Positions 12,240 to 24,458 of a DNA stretch of 64,000 nucleotides are shown here, in pieces (within the stretch, counting starts at the first letter, position 1; every line of letters starts with the position of its first letter). The notes beneath the pieces are model-generated. The model saw only the letters and a program-made list of their open reading frames with translations, did not search any database and was not told the DNA's origin. A program made the position numbers and the translations under genes. The DNA is from Bretschneidera sinensis (Eukaryota > Streptophyta > Magnoliopsida > Brassicales > Akaniaceae). The stretch spans positions 93,762,873 through 93,826,872 of the forward strand of contig CM043704.1 of NCBI GenBank assembly GCA_023935145.1. The letters are read 5' to 3'.

Positions 12240-13663
12240 GTACGCAGACTCCACTCTTTCTCTCACATTTTTTTTTCATTGATGTTGCTTTTGGTTAATT
12301 TGTTATGCAGATTAGGGTTTTGGTCTGTCGATTATCCAAAGTACTGTTTTTATGATTTCTATTTTGCTATTGTATAATTTAAGTTATGTTGCTCCTTTTG
12401 CTGATATTTTGGTTATATTTGTTCTCTTGCTTACTTATTCTTCTTCTCTTGCGTCATCTTCTACTTACTTCCTTAAATAGTTCTTGATGTGATTTGGATA
12501 GTCTCTTTTGCTGTGTTGTTCTTGGGAATTTGGTTTTGATTAAAACTTTTATGATTCCTGATTATCGGGTTCCGTCCCTTTTATATTTGCTTATGCATTC
12601 ATCGGCAATTTTATTTTCCTGGTTTGAATAGTTCTCTTTTTGGCTTTCTTCTTCATTGGTTTTGTCTTATCTTTTTCTTGGATTTCTCAAATAGGTCTTT
12701 TTTATTTTTTGTTTGGTTCATGATTTCTGTGTTTACGATTAGCAATCTATCAGTTTGTAGGGTTCATGGCTAACTGCTTCATGATTTAAGCCATGATTTT
12801 GTTTTTATTGGCATGGTTAGCAGTTCCTAATTCTATACGATGTGGTATTGACAACAAGTTTAGACATATCTCCAAGATCATAGTCATCAAATCTTTCCAA
12901 CAATGTACCAAAAAGAAGAAATTAGCATTGCTATCAAAACAACCTTGACCATCTTGTTTTAATTCACTCTTTGTGCTCTCATCTTGTTGTTTTCTTTATT
13001 TAATGTCAAAAGAGCTCAAAAGTGCTAGACCTCCTATTTTTAAGTTAGAAGAATTGGCCATCCTAGCCTTTTTGGCATGGATTGGGCACATACTAGTTAG
13101 TGTAACCATCGTCTTATTGCAGAGGTAGTGAAGGGAAAGATGCTGTTTTTATCATTTAAGCTCCGGTTTGATTAATTTCTTTTGGGTGTGTATCATATTT
13201 GGAGTTTAGGTATGGCTTGTTACCAAAGAGCATGTTTAACAGGAAGCGGAGAAAGGAAGTTGTTCAAGAAGGAAAGGGAAAGATGAAATTAAAAAAGAAA
13301 AAAGTGAAGAAAATCACGTAGGTCAAGTTCTAGAATCGATACTCTGGTGCACTCAACCTTCCACTAAGCAAAATTAGCCAGCGACTAAACACTTCTACAC
13401 GTAGAGAATATTTACAATTAAAAGCTCTATAAATGGGTATGCCAAGAAGATGGCGAGATTTAGGAGTCGTCCAGTCAGGCAATGCTGGGAATTGCTTTAA
13501 ACCCAACTTCCATAGCGGGATCATCATGCAGTCCTTACCAAGAAACAAAATGCTGGTACAGGTACTATGTAAGTGGTACGAGACTATTCTCCCCACAATG
13601 TAGGCCGGGTAGACTTTTAGTTGGATCATTATTTTTACTTAAATACGTTCATTTGGATCTTAT

Positions 13664-13670
<7 letters not shown>

Positions 13671-13713
<43 letters not shown>
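13671..13713. repeat. (TA)n microsatellite
   Basis: A TA dinucleotide run of about 42 bases, preceded by a short ATATACATG phrase. Confidence 0.95.
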
Positions 13714-13716
<3 letters not shown>

Positions 13717-14203
13717 GAACTGATCATTTATATTAATAAGAAATTTAAAGCTTTTATTTATAAATTTTGAACATTTCTAATATTTGGAGCTCTAAATTAG
13801 TTTTAGTGTGCATTTAATGTAAAAATAAGTGTCTTTGAGACATGCAGATCCTGTTTATCATTACATTTTGCTTGCCGACCCTTGGCCTTTCGTAGGTCTG
13901 CAATAAATATACCATCAACACTGTCCCCTTCATCATTCCCTATTTACAATTATCAATTATTTATGGATGTTTATGACTTTCAAATTAATTTCCGTGAATG
14001 ATGTAATTAGTTTCTAAGATAGGCAGATCCATACTGTGGTCATATAGCTGCTGTGGAGTGGATGCTTTTAGGAAAATTCTGGGAAAGATTGACATAACTT
14101 TAGGTTTCGGTTTAAGGTTGTTAAAATGGTTTTTGATAAAACTAACTCTAAAATTTTTTTTGACAAAAATTTAATTTTTTGAAAACTACTTTTTCAGTTT
14201 TTG

Positions 14204-14340
14204 ATAGATGAAACTTGAGGAAGAAGGACGTTTTTTGTGTTGGGTTAATCTGATTTTATGACAGAAATGAGAATTTGGGATTTTAAGCTGGGAAACTAAG
14301 AGAGATTTTAGTACTAATTGCTTTTTAGCAGTAGGGATCT
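14204..14340. repeat. Diverged copy of the NYN/LOTUS leader exon
   Basis: About 135 bases match 41640-41790 in the same orientation. Shared landmarks are TGTGTTG with GGTTA, GGGATTTTAAGC, GGGAAAC, GAGATTTTAGTAC, TTTTTAGCAG and GGAAGAAGGA. At 41.7 kb this piece is the first leader exon (minus strand) of the NYN/LOTUS gene. Here no NYN or LOTUS coding exon lies nearby, so only the 5' end was copied or kept. Confidence 0.7.
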
Positions 14341-14349
14341 TTGCATCAT

Positions 14350-15531
14350 TTAGTCATTTAAGTTCCTTGCACTACTATACTAATATTTGTATGTTCCTTT
14401 AAATGACAATGTGGAAGTTTTCTAATTAAGTAAATTGATCTGCTATCAAGAACAGTTGTTGCTTTCTTCAACACCCAGAAATGAGGGGTCTGATATGGCC
14501 ATATGTGTAGCAGCAGACTCCAGCAAGAAATATAGGGCAAGTCTCAACTCTCTCAAATTGAAGACAGACTTGCAAAGGAAGCCGAATTTCGCACCATCTT
14601 CAAGTTGGAGGCTGAAGAGAAATCCGGACACCACATCTGCATATCTCGTTAATACTGCTAAATACTCCATCCCTCTTGAGGAGAGAGCAAAATCATCAGG
14701 CGTCCATTCCTTTTTGTTTGCATAAGTTTAAATGTATCGGAGTATTTATTAATCATCCTCTACTTTTCTGGTTTGACCCGAGAACCTGAACCCAAATTCT
14801 CTCTCTCCACACAATTCTCTTCCACCTTTCGAATCCAATATCTTCAATACTCAAAATGTTACTACTAAATTGAATTTCACAAACACATTTGTTGAAGTTA
14901 TTGGAAATTTCATGTGCGATTTTATATTTCATTTTTTGTTGCCTTTTTCCTTTTGGGCAAAAATTCTTGCAGAGATGCAAAGAAGCGGAGAGTCGGAGAC
15001 CGTAGTGGTGCTGACCCAGCTCCACTCTTGGATCATAGAACTTCTCGAAAACTGGACATGTTTATTAATTAACATCAATAAATTTTTGTATCTTCTTTGT
15101 TCTTTCTAACTAAAAAACAGAAAAAGAAGCAACTGAATTTTTTTATAGCTACAGTCACATGATGCGCATTAATACGATATGGACAGGTAACTATTTAAAG
15201 AAAGATATGGGTTCCCCCCACCCCCCAAACCAACTTTTTATGGAGAAAAGCAGACATTTTTAAAAAGAGAAACAAAATTCATATCCACTTTTGATACTGA
15301 TGAAGGGAAAAATTGCTATGGTCACAACAACAAGAATCTCAGGGAGCCAACACAACTTAAGGGAGTTCCTATTTAAAATAAACCAACTAAAATGTCAGAA
15401 CGCTGTGATTTTTATATTAATCATTAGTACCATTCAAGTAATTCCATGGCTTACCTATAGGTTAGCAAGACATATCCTCCATATTACTAAAATAAAGAAA
15501 ATAAAACATCAGCCATTGATTAAGTCGATAT
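14350..15531. other. Intergenic; doubtful open frames
   Basis: A plus-strand frame at 14435-14725 (96 codons, ending SSGVHSFLFA) and a short one from 14976 have normal amino-acid content but no recognisable domain or splice context. This is downstream of the minus-strand PLC-X gene. I could not support a gene. Confidence 0.35.
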
Positions 15532-18500
15532 TCACAAAAGCATGAGGATTGCCATTAGAACTGTCCCAAAAGACCACCAAAGTTGAACTGGTCTCCTATC
15601 CCAATATGCAAAGCTGGTATCATCTGCTACTGCTTTAGGTTGAAGGGTAATACCTGACTCAGGTATGTCACAAGCTCCAAAAGTCATATTAGCCTGCACA
15701 TGGTGATAACAGAGAATTAACTCAAATTCTACAACGGGTTTCAACGATAATAATCCCCTTTTGATTCAATTGTTACATTACTCAAGTAGAGATATGCTAA
15801 TCTCATGAACATTGTCTGAGTTTTGAAGCCTAACGTAGATATTTATCTCCATTAAGATCTCAGAATCATTATCATATGCATTCATGCCTCTAAGGGTGGT
15901 GTGTTTAGTAGGAGAGATAAAGTCAAGATAAAAAACTAAAAGGATAGAAAAATAAGCTTTAACTTTTTTTTTTCATGTGTTTAGTAGAGAGAATAGAAAA
16001 CTAGAAGACAATTTTTTTAGCAGAGTGAAAAAGTACGAGGAAAGAACATGTAAATAATATTAGTTTTACTATTATTCCCACATGTTAATTTGAGACATTA
16101 ACTGGAGATAAATTAGTAAAATGATAATCCATATCTTTTTCCTCCCATTTTCTGCTTTCCAATCCTCCACTAATCCTCTTAGTTTTCTTTTTTCTCTTTT
16201 CTTCTCTCCTACTAAACATACCCTAAGTCCAAACTTGAATAATGGAAAAGATAGGGAACTGAGATAAATTATTAAAATAATAATCCCGTATCTTTTTCCT
16301 CCCATTTTCTACTCTCCAATCTTCCACCAATCCTCTTAGTTTTTTTTTTTCTCTCCTACTATACATATCCTAAGTCCAAACTTAAATAAGGGAAAAGATA
16401 GGGAACTGAGATAGAAGTTTTTTCTGTCGACCTTGCAATAGGCAATGTTTTCACATCCACAGACTAGATGACCATTTGCCACGTCTACTGCTTGTGGAGC
16501 TCCCCCACCATCACTCCTCTGAAATGTTAATATACAAATTAGTTACAACAACCTATCTGGGAATCAATAGTTTGTTCTACTTGCTTAATTTAGCTAGTTA
16601 ATGATATTTATGTATAATTCATACCTTGTAAAAATCAACAGCAATGAAGTTAGGCCATCGTTTACCCGCTGCTTCAAAGCATGTGTTGATCATACTCATC
16701 AACGGAGCTGAATTATGCTTGCAGGCTTGGACTATATCTGGCTTATCTGGAAAATAGTTCACTAACGCTAGGGACCTCGATGTTGTCTTCATAGGAGGTG
16801 ATTCTGCGCGGTTTGGACATGACCCAGCTATCATCCCACCATCCCCATCTGCAATTCGAACAGCTAGCCATCATTATCACCTCTGGTACGATGTAAAATT
16901 CTTCTCTTTGATATGGTGAAATTATAATATGATCACTCACATTGATTTTCTACCATGTATCTCCACTGATAGGCAATTCCTTCAGAAGCCTCTTTAGATG
17001 ACTTTGAAGTGAAAACCACTAAACGCTGATTCTTTTGGATCATATCATTGATTGTTGGCCAATTTCCACCGTTTTTTGGCATTCGAGATACTGGAAACCA
17101 ATACTTCCTCAGACCAGCAGCATCAAAGACATTAGTCAGGCCCTTTGGCGCTTTTACATAGTCCTCAATGATAATGGTGACAATTTCCATTGGGTTTGCT
17201 TCAAGAAATGCTTGGATCTCTTTCAAAACATTAATGGCAGGTTGCTGAAAAATCAGATCAGCCAGATATAAGCAACAAAGAACAAATACAGTTAACAGGC
17301 ACAATTGAAAAACTAATATGAAAAATTCTCTTTCAATTTTCAAAAATATGAAGACACGAAATGGCTGAATAACTAGTCATTATATAAAAAAAGAATTAGA
17401 ACACATAAAAATCAAGTCATTTGTTATCTTCTATTTTTCATTTGAAATTCTATCTGATATTGATTACTTCCAGTGTTAAACTTAATGGTAAATCAAATAA
17501 AATGGTGTCACTCGAATAGTTCCAAAACATCCTTTGTAAACTTACAAAAGATGTAAAGTTGTAGCACTGTTGTCCAAAGGAGTGACACAACCAGATGTCA
17601 TTCTCGAAGTCATACATGTCGAGCATTAATCCTCTTACACCATTCTGCAAGAGAAAAACAATGCTTATTAAAGATAGAACTGGCCATATTTTGAAGTTAC
17701 TAAAATATGCAGTGTGGAAAAATATACTTTGAAAAAGAGCAACTAAAACATACACAGTCCTAACACATTCGCTATAGACTATCCACTGGCCTAGAATATC
17801 CAATCAATGGGCCACATTACCAATAAAAAATTATTGGTGATAAATCATTAAGATTCTCAGTTATCCAATTTGTTTTGTGGGCATTTTTTTAAATCCTCAC
17901 AATTAAAAATAATCAATCAACAACATAGTAAGAAGTTTGACAATCAAGGTTCTGAGACTATGTTTTTCTTCCCCTTATGCCCTTATTCACTAAAACTTAG
18001 CAGGTAGAGGATGGCTGTCAGCTAATATAGTACCATTAGTTAAATCATCATCAGAATGCAAAACAACTTCAATTTTCTTTCAGTACTGAGTTGAAAATTT
18101 CATGGAAGGGTCACCAAACAGATTTTCCAACAGGTTGGTTTTGTAGGAAAGTTGATAGAAGCACTTTAAGAATATATTTACAAAGTGATGCTTGTATGAC
18201 AGAATAAGCATGTTTGGCATACTTTGAAGTCAAGATAATCATTTAGCTTACTCTGCTCACATTAATGAAAAATGTGAACAAAAACACATTTTCTTAAAAT
18301 TCTTCCACCAACGACTTTTTTTACAGAAGACCTCATTTAGGCTTCCTTCAGCATTCCAGGACTAAATCATGTTTGTTAGGGTTTCCTTTTCCTTTCTTAA
18401 AAAAGGTTTCATCTTCACTTTCTAATTAGAAAAAGAGAGCACAGGTAATAATCAAATTCAAATGCACACCTAATCCATGCCTGTTCGATTAAAAAACAGT

Positions 18501-19846
18501 AGGTTGAAAGTATCTCACCATTTCAAAAGTCTTTACCAGAGCAACAAGGCCAATATTATATATTTATATCTATGCAACCAACATAAACTGTTAAATACTT
18601 AAATATCAGGACATACAACAGAAAGATTAATTTAGGGGTTTGCATACCTTCCCTTCAAAACCATATTATTCCGATTCTTGATAGTAGTAAAACAGCTACA
18701 TCACTAATTCACCCTTTTAAACAACAAGCATAGTAAAAATCTACACCTCATAATTCATCAAAGAGGCCATATTTAGTTAAGCTGACAACCCCAGTCAACC
18801 TTATAAAATGGATTATCCACCATGTGGAATAATTCATACACAGTAGTATATTAATCAAAGCCAAAGACATATTCAAACTTGTTTTAACAACCTTCGCAGA
18901 ATGTAAGACAGTTTTCCCTTTTTTATTCCAAGGACATTTTCGCCTTTTCACTACATTGAAGCTTAACTTCCCAGCTAATGATCCACCAATCATCAAGAAA
19001 CAAACAATTAAATTGCATCTCAAACTCCAAACTGCCTAAAAGCTAAAACTCCATTTGATTAAAACAGATAGAAAAGTTCAATGTGGTAAAAAAATTCATT
19101 TTGCCCATATTAATTTGTGCATCTCCTTTTTCTTTTCTCGAGTTGTTTTTCCTATAAACCAAACATAAAACAAATTTTAATTAATTTTGCACCAAAAGAG
19201 AAGAGAGAGAAACATACATTGAGCTGACTAGTGATGGAATCCTGCTGATTACTAGGAGCAAGAATCAAAGACCCAGTTGCTGATTTCACTCCCAGCTGGG
19301 CAAATGAGTTGTGAGTCGTCAACCAAGAGTACTTATTAAACGGCAATCCCTTCACCTGATCAAACCATCACATACCCAGAAAGGAAATTTTTATATACAT
19401 ATACGCATAATGTAGGAAAATAGAGATTATGAAATATTGAAATGATAAAAGGACCTGAGAAGTTGGGTTTAGAGGCTGGACTCTGGTGCATCTTGGCCGT
19501 ACATTTCCATCAGCAAGGCAGGTTTCACAGTGTAGCCCTGAGTCACAGCTACTATCTGCTACACATGTTTGTCCCTCCTGTGCAACAACCACATACCCAG
19601 AAAGGAAGAATTGAAAAGAAAATAAAGAAATCGAATTTGGGAAGAGTTTCTAAATGATTATCGATTTATATATACACCTTGAGAGCAGAGGAATAACCGA
19701 AGACAAGAGTTGCAGTGAGAAAAGTTGCAATGACGATGAATTTCTACAAAATGAATTCAATACAGTATTATTTTGACCAGTTTAGAGAAAAACAAGAGAT
19801 CAGCCCATAAAAGAACGAAGAGAAAGATGATTGTACTTGCCTTCAT
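15532..19846 (-). CDS. PI-PLC X-domain-containing secreted protein (GPI-anchored)
   Basis: Nine coding exons join to 402 residues: 19841-19846, 19678-19743, 19455-19577, 19218-19355, 17546-17644, 16941-17244, 16625-16848, 16432-16518 and 15532-15693. Residues 1-24 form a signal peptide. Residues 28-54 are Cys-rich ([16 protein letters not shown]). The PLC X-like barrel follows, with the two expected catalytic His in TTHNS (H80) and LCHS (H132), then ENQYGDGG and SCPNRAES. A Cys-rich strand ([11 protein letters not shown]) precedes a hydrophobic C-terminal tail (LMAILMLL), which suggests GPI anchoring. It resembles Arabidopsis At5g67130, of similar length. Such proteins have the X domain but no Y, EF-hand or C2 domain; their substrate in plants is not settled. 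The reading frame is intact across every junction. The first coding exon is only ATGAAG and uses a GC donor (AAG then GCAAGT). Confidence 0.93.
15890..16226. mobile_element. Miniature inverted-repeat element in the last PLC-X intron
   Basis: The left end (15890-15921, TAAGGGTGGTGTGTTTAGTA and on to GGAGAG) is the reverse complement of the right end (16203-16226, CTCTCCTACTAAACATACCC). The interior has no coding. It lies in the intron between exons 8 and 9. The target duplication is not clear, so the superfamily is not assigned. Confidence 0.7.
16103..16411. repeat. Tandem duplication of about 157 bp
   Basis: Unit 1 (16103-16259) and unit 2 (16260-16411) share ATCTTTTTCCTCCCATTTTC, CCAATCCTCTTAG-like text and CCTAAGTCCAAACTT. 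The duplication includes the right inverted terminus of the miniature element, so that element now has two right ends (the second at about 16350-16373). Confidence 0.85.
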
Positions 19847-20539
19847 TGCTGGGTTTGGTGCTTGTTAACTGAAATTTCGTTTTTTTGGGCTCTATTTGGA
19901 ATTTCGTTGTATCAAAAATTGGTGGTGCATTTAGCATGTGATATTTGGATAATGTGAGGAAATGAGGAACATTTGTGTAATTTGCGTGTAATACTACTAC
20001 TGCCTAAAATTATGAGTAATATTTATGCAGGTGTTCTTATGCGCCGAAAGTTGTCTGGTCTGTGGGTATGATTTTTTTAATGAGTCTAAAAAATACTTTT
20101 TTTTTATTTATTTTGGAAAATACAAACTTCCTTTCACCAACAAGCATAAGTTAGCGTCACGTTGCATTAAGTTATGATCAAAATTTTCCACCACACCATT
20201 AAATAAAAATCTCAACTTCTCATTTTTTTTATAAGGAACAGATATTTTGATAAAACAAAATTGCATAACCAAGCTCACGTGCGGCCGACGGACGTTGGGC
20301 ACGTGCGGCCTACTTCGACGGAGATCGGTTGTGGTCTTCAACAAATCTTATGATTTTGGGCTTTCCTATAGTGATGGTTTCAAGCAATGCAAAAATAAGT
20401 GACTGGAAAACAAACGGCACTGAAACTTTGTCGAAAAGTAAATTAGTAGTTTCGAACTCTAATAACCATCTATCTTTCCGTCCACCTATACATCAAAAAT
20501 CAAAATAAATTTCCAATAATTGTGATACGGATAAAAAAA

Positions 20540-21130
20540 TACTACCCAATGATACAAGGACACATGGATAAACTTTTCATGAATAGTGTGAAGACACGAA
20601 GACAACTTTCGGTCAATAGTGTGAAAACACGTGGACAATTTCCCACAATAGGATGAAGACACGTGGACGGACCCTCTCCAATAAACTGATAACGTGTGGA
20701 CGAGCAATTAACAATCACTGTCACTCACTAGCTCCTCTGTTTCATGCTACAAGCATAATTTTAGGGATTACCACTCCCAGACACTCCCGCACAGACCTGT
20801 AAGCATGATTTCAAGGATCACTAACATCATTGGGCACTCGGCCATTCTTGCTAACAAAGGAACGAGATTTTTAGGATTGCCTCATTCTAACCACATGGGC
20901 AACCTCACCTCCAAAACACTATAAAATGGTAAAGGTATGCAATCACGACTCATCTTCAATTTCAAACTCATTATTGAAAATATTAGTATCGTAATTCTCT
21001 CAATTTCTCCAAAACTTTATACTGATAAGAGCGTCAGAGTATTTTGAAAGACATCACCCCACATCTCTTCCGGTGATTCTCTAGTTCATCGCTATTTTTT
21101 GTGCATACTATTAAAATCAACAACCTATTT
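20540..21130 (+). mobile_element. LTR relic, possibly Ty3 type
   Basis: Four imperfect units near 20555-20700 share a CACGTGGACA-like phrase at about 36-base spacing. Downstream are CTATAAAATGG (TATA box, about 20920), then GAGCGTCAGAGTA (about 21028) and a CCGGTGATTCT phrase. This order is like the R region of plant Tat/Ogre-type LTRs, which carry a GAGCGTCGGAG-like motif. No internal domain or partner LTR was seen. Confidence 0.4.
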
Positions 21131-23154
21131 AATTACCATGTCTTTTACATTTAAACTCATTATTATCTTGGGCATTTTGTCCAACTAAAGGCACAGTGCT
21201 AGTTTTACCGTCAAAATCCTTGAAATTGTTTTTAAAGGGTAGATGAAAATGCACAAATTCCTTACAAATTGTTTCCCAAAGAAAGCCAATTATCAATCAA
21301 ATTCAAGAGAAAGCCATTTTCTGAAAGCAATAGATATCTTGTCCATTTCGTCTTTCCTAATTGCAGCTTCCTTTGTCTCAGAGAATTAGACCTTCTCAGT
21401 CCAGTGAAATGGCTTAATGGATCAAAGAAAGCCTTCTCCAATCTCTCATTATTAATACACGATAAAGATTTTACGGCAGATTCAAACAAAAATTTCCTGC
21501 TAAACTGTGGCCATCTATTAATGATTAAACCCGTCAAGTTAAGATGTTTCAAAAAAATAATAATTAATTAAAATAATAAAACAATATTTTTTATGTCCCA
21601 ATTTATGTCCAAAAATACTATTCATTTAATTAAATAAATAAAATTTTTAGTTTTAAATGAATACTTTTTTTAAAATCTCAAGGTGTTTTAATACCGTTAT
21701 ACCCCTGTCAAGCCTCTACCTTAATGGACGGTGTTAACGCAGTCGGTTCACAAACAGACAAAAATTACACAGTATTCTCTAGTAGCTATTGTCGTAGTCC
21801 AACTTATCTATAAATACTCATCTGACTCAAAAGAAAAGTCCAAATTGAGCTAAAAAAAACACCCTTTCGTGGGGTACTATCGTTTCTTTAGTCATAAAGA
21901 TGGGCCACGCTACATAGTGAACTGTTCTTAAAACGGGTTGCCTTGGGGTCCGATGTGGTTGGGTAGTAGAAACAATAATTGATAATGTCCTACAATAATA
22001 ATAGCTGAATGGTATTTTTATAGCATATTTTTTGCAATGATTTATAAACGAATAATTTAAGCCATGTTTGGTAAATTTTTTTAATTCAATCTAAATCAGT
22101 TCAGATTTAATTTTATATTTAAGTTGTTGTTTAGTGTAGATTGAGAAAAAGCCTATTTAACTTTGAGAGATTCAGATAATTATAAAATTTTATATACTCA
22201 TTATTTTCTTTTACCAAGTATAACTTTTTTGATCATTTGATAATCCAAAACTTTATTTAATCACATTATCAAAATAATTAAATTTATTTAAATTTTTATT
22301 ACACTTTAAGAAAATCTGATTCGATCATAAGACAAAATATTTTTCTGTTAAAAAAGTGGTTATTAATTTAATTTTTTATCGTTTAAAAATAAAAATATAC
22401 TATAATAGAGGGATAATGGCAATGGTGATGGATCCAATCTTTCGTTTATCACGTGACAACTTGTCCAATTGTATTATGATAACCATTGTAAACCTCAATC
22501 ACATATTGATTATTATGTGACCCCTTATTTTATTAAAATAAAAATAAGAAAAGAAGTGGGTCATGTCGTATTTTAATTTACACCAACCTAGTAACAAGAA
22601 AGCTACATCATCTTACAAGTTATGATGACTTGTGTTCTTATGAATTAATAATTGATCGCATGTAAATAACAATTAACTAATGAATGTGACACATCGTGTA
22701 CATATATTTGAGAATTAGTCAAATTGAAAGCTTAGATTAGATATTTTTATCGGAAAAATTAAGGTAGGTTTAGAAACAGTTTTTAATTTTTTTTTTTTAT
22801 GTTCGGTCCTATAAATTGTTTGGATGTTCATTTCTCTGTTTCATTCTTTCTCTATGGTATATAAAAAATATTAAAAATAAAATAATATTAATTATTTTTA
22901 AATATTTAGTAAATATGACAAATAAAATTAATATAAATTTTAAATTTAAACTCAAAACTAAAAATAATTACAAGTGTATCAAAACAGTTTTCAAAATAAA
23001 ATTATCCAGACAACATTTCATTGTTTTTCTGTTTTGAAAACAGTTTTTGAGTTACAGTTATCCAAACATGTTTTCTTTAGAAAACATCAGAAAATTATTA
23101 CCCAAACATACCCTTAATGTTTTATAACAATTACTTCATTATTTCACACTTTGG

Positions 23155-23318
23155 TTAATGTACCGTTTGGAAAGTTTATAAAATGATTTTTTGGCTTTTT
23201 ATAAATAAAAGTTAGGCCAAACGTTTCTAAAAAAATGATTTATGAAAAAAATTAAAAATTAAAAAAATAATTTATAAAACATCCAAACTACTTATAGAAC
23301 CGCCAAACGGTACTTTAA
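23155..23318. mobile_element. Fold-back miniature element
   Basis: The left end TTAATGTACCGTTTGG (23155) is an inverted copy of the right end CCAAACGGTACTTTAA (to 23318). The interior is AT-rich and also largely self-complementary. The flanking TTAA-like bases could be part of a target duplication. Confidence 0.7.
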
Positions 23319-24458
23319 GCTAACATCGAAGCATTGCACAACCCAAGTTATTAAGCATGTTATTTGGATGCACATACATAAACAATCAAAACATGGCACT
23401 ATCATTCATTTTACATAAAAAAATATTCGATAAAAAGAATTACATATAAATATTATTTCGCAACTCTAAAATTAATTATTTTTTTAAACTGAACATATGC
23501 AATAAGTTTTATATATAATTATTTTTTTTATATTTCATAATTGAATCTTAAAATATTAAAAAGACACCACTATTCCTTGCGTGGATTGTAAGTATTAAAA
23601 TAGTTTGCACTAAAGTAACTAAAAAGTGGCTCCTCAAAAAATGTAAACTGTCCTTTTCACTTGGCCTTAAACATCATCCAAATTTTGTATACAAAAAATT
23701 ATATTATCCAATTTTTTCATAATAAAAGCAACATTTTTCAATCCTTGTAAGCTAAGCTTATATTTGCTTTGAATTCTGAAGTGATTTTCACAAATTTCAA
23801 GATATATTTTTATTTATAGAAGAAAAGAAATTACGCATCCAAGATAAGGAGTGGTCCAACAAACTCAAGTATCTCTTCCATGAACAAAAACCAAGTGAAG
23901 ACTTGTCTACTCATGAGCCTTCATTGTCTAGCTTAATAACGTGAGAAAATGAAACTTGGTCATAAAAATGGTGACATCCAAAAAGAACAAAAAGTTCAGA
24001 AAAATCGTGGAATACAACAAATAAAATGAAAACTACAAGTCTTTAACTTTTTTTTATTTTTATTTTTTTATCTATTTGCGAAGAAAAACAGTATCTTACT
24101 GGACATGATTCACCTACCACAATGTCATTCTGGGTCCACAGTCAATTTACATTAAATTGGAAATTAGTTTGAGAACTTAAAAAGTTTTCCATTTTCGAGA
24201 GATAGAGAGAGAAAGAGTCAAAAGCAGCAGTCACTACCTAACGCTCACACCAAGAATTTTCACACACCCAAGAGGTCCCTCTCACAGGTCTGTACTACAG
24301 TCCTCAAATGTGCTAACATACTCTAGGCCTGTAGCTTCACATTCACAACCCTCTCTCTCTCTCCCTTCGTTGTTGGATGTCTTTTGAATTTGAAGTACTC
24401 ATTAACATCTACTGAGACTCTCTCTCTCTCTGGGCTAGACTTCCCCTTGGTTTGGGCC

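Larger units (their letters stand above)
19850..24458. other. Intergenic region with transposon relics
   Basis: No gene was supported. Contents: short tandem repeats and an LTR-like relic (20540-21130), AT-rich DNA, and a fold-back element (23155-23318). The last few hundred bases before 24459 hold CT repeats typical of a plant 5' leader and belong to the receptor-kinase gene. Confidence 0.5.

Noticed and set aside
13330..13629. 99-codon minus-strand frame
   Set aside because: No family recognised, both strands open, no supporting signals.
14435..14725. 96-codon plus frame as a gene
   Set aside because: Composition is normal but no domain, transcript signal or partner exon could be seen; kept only as a note in the intergenic entry.
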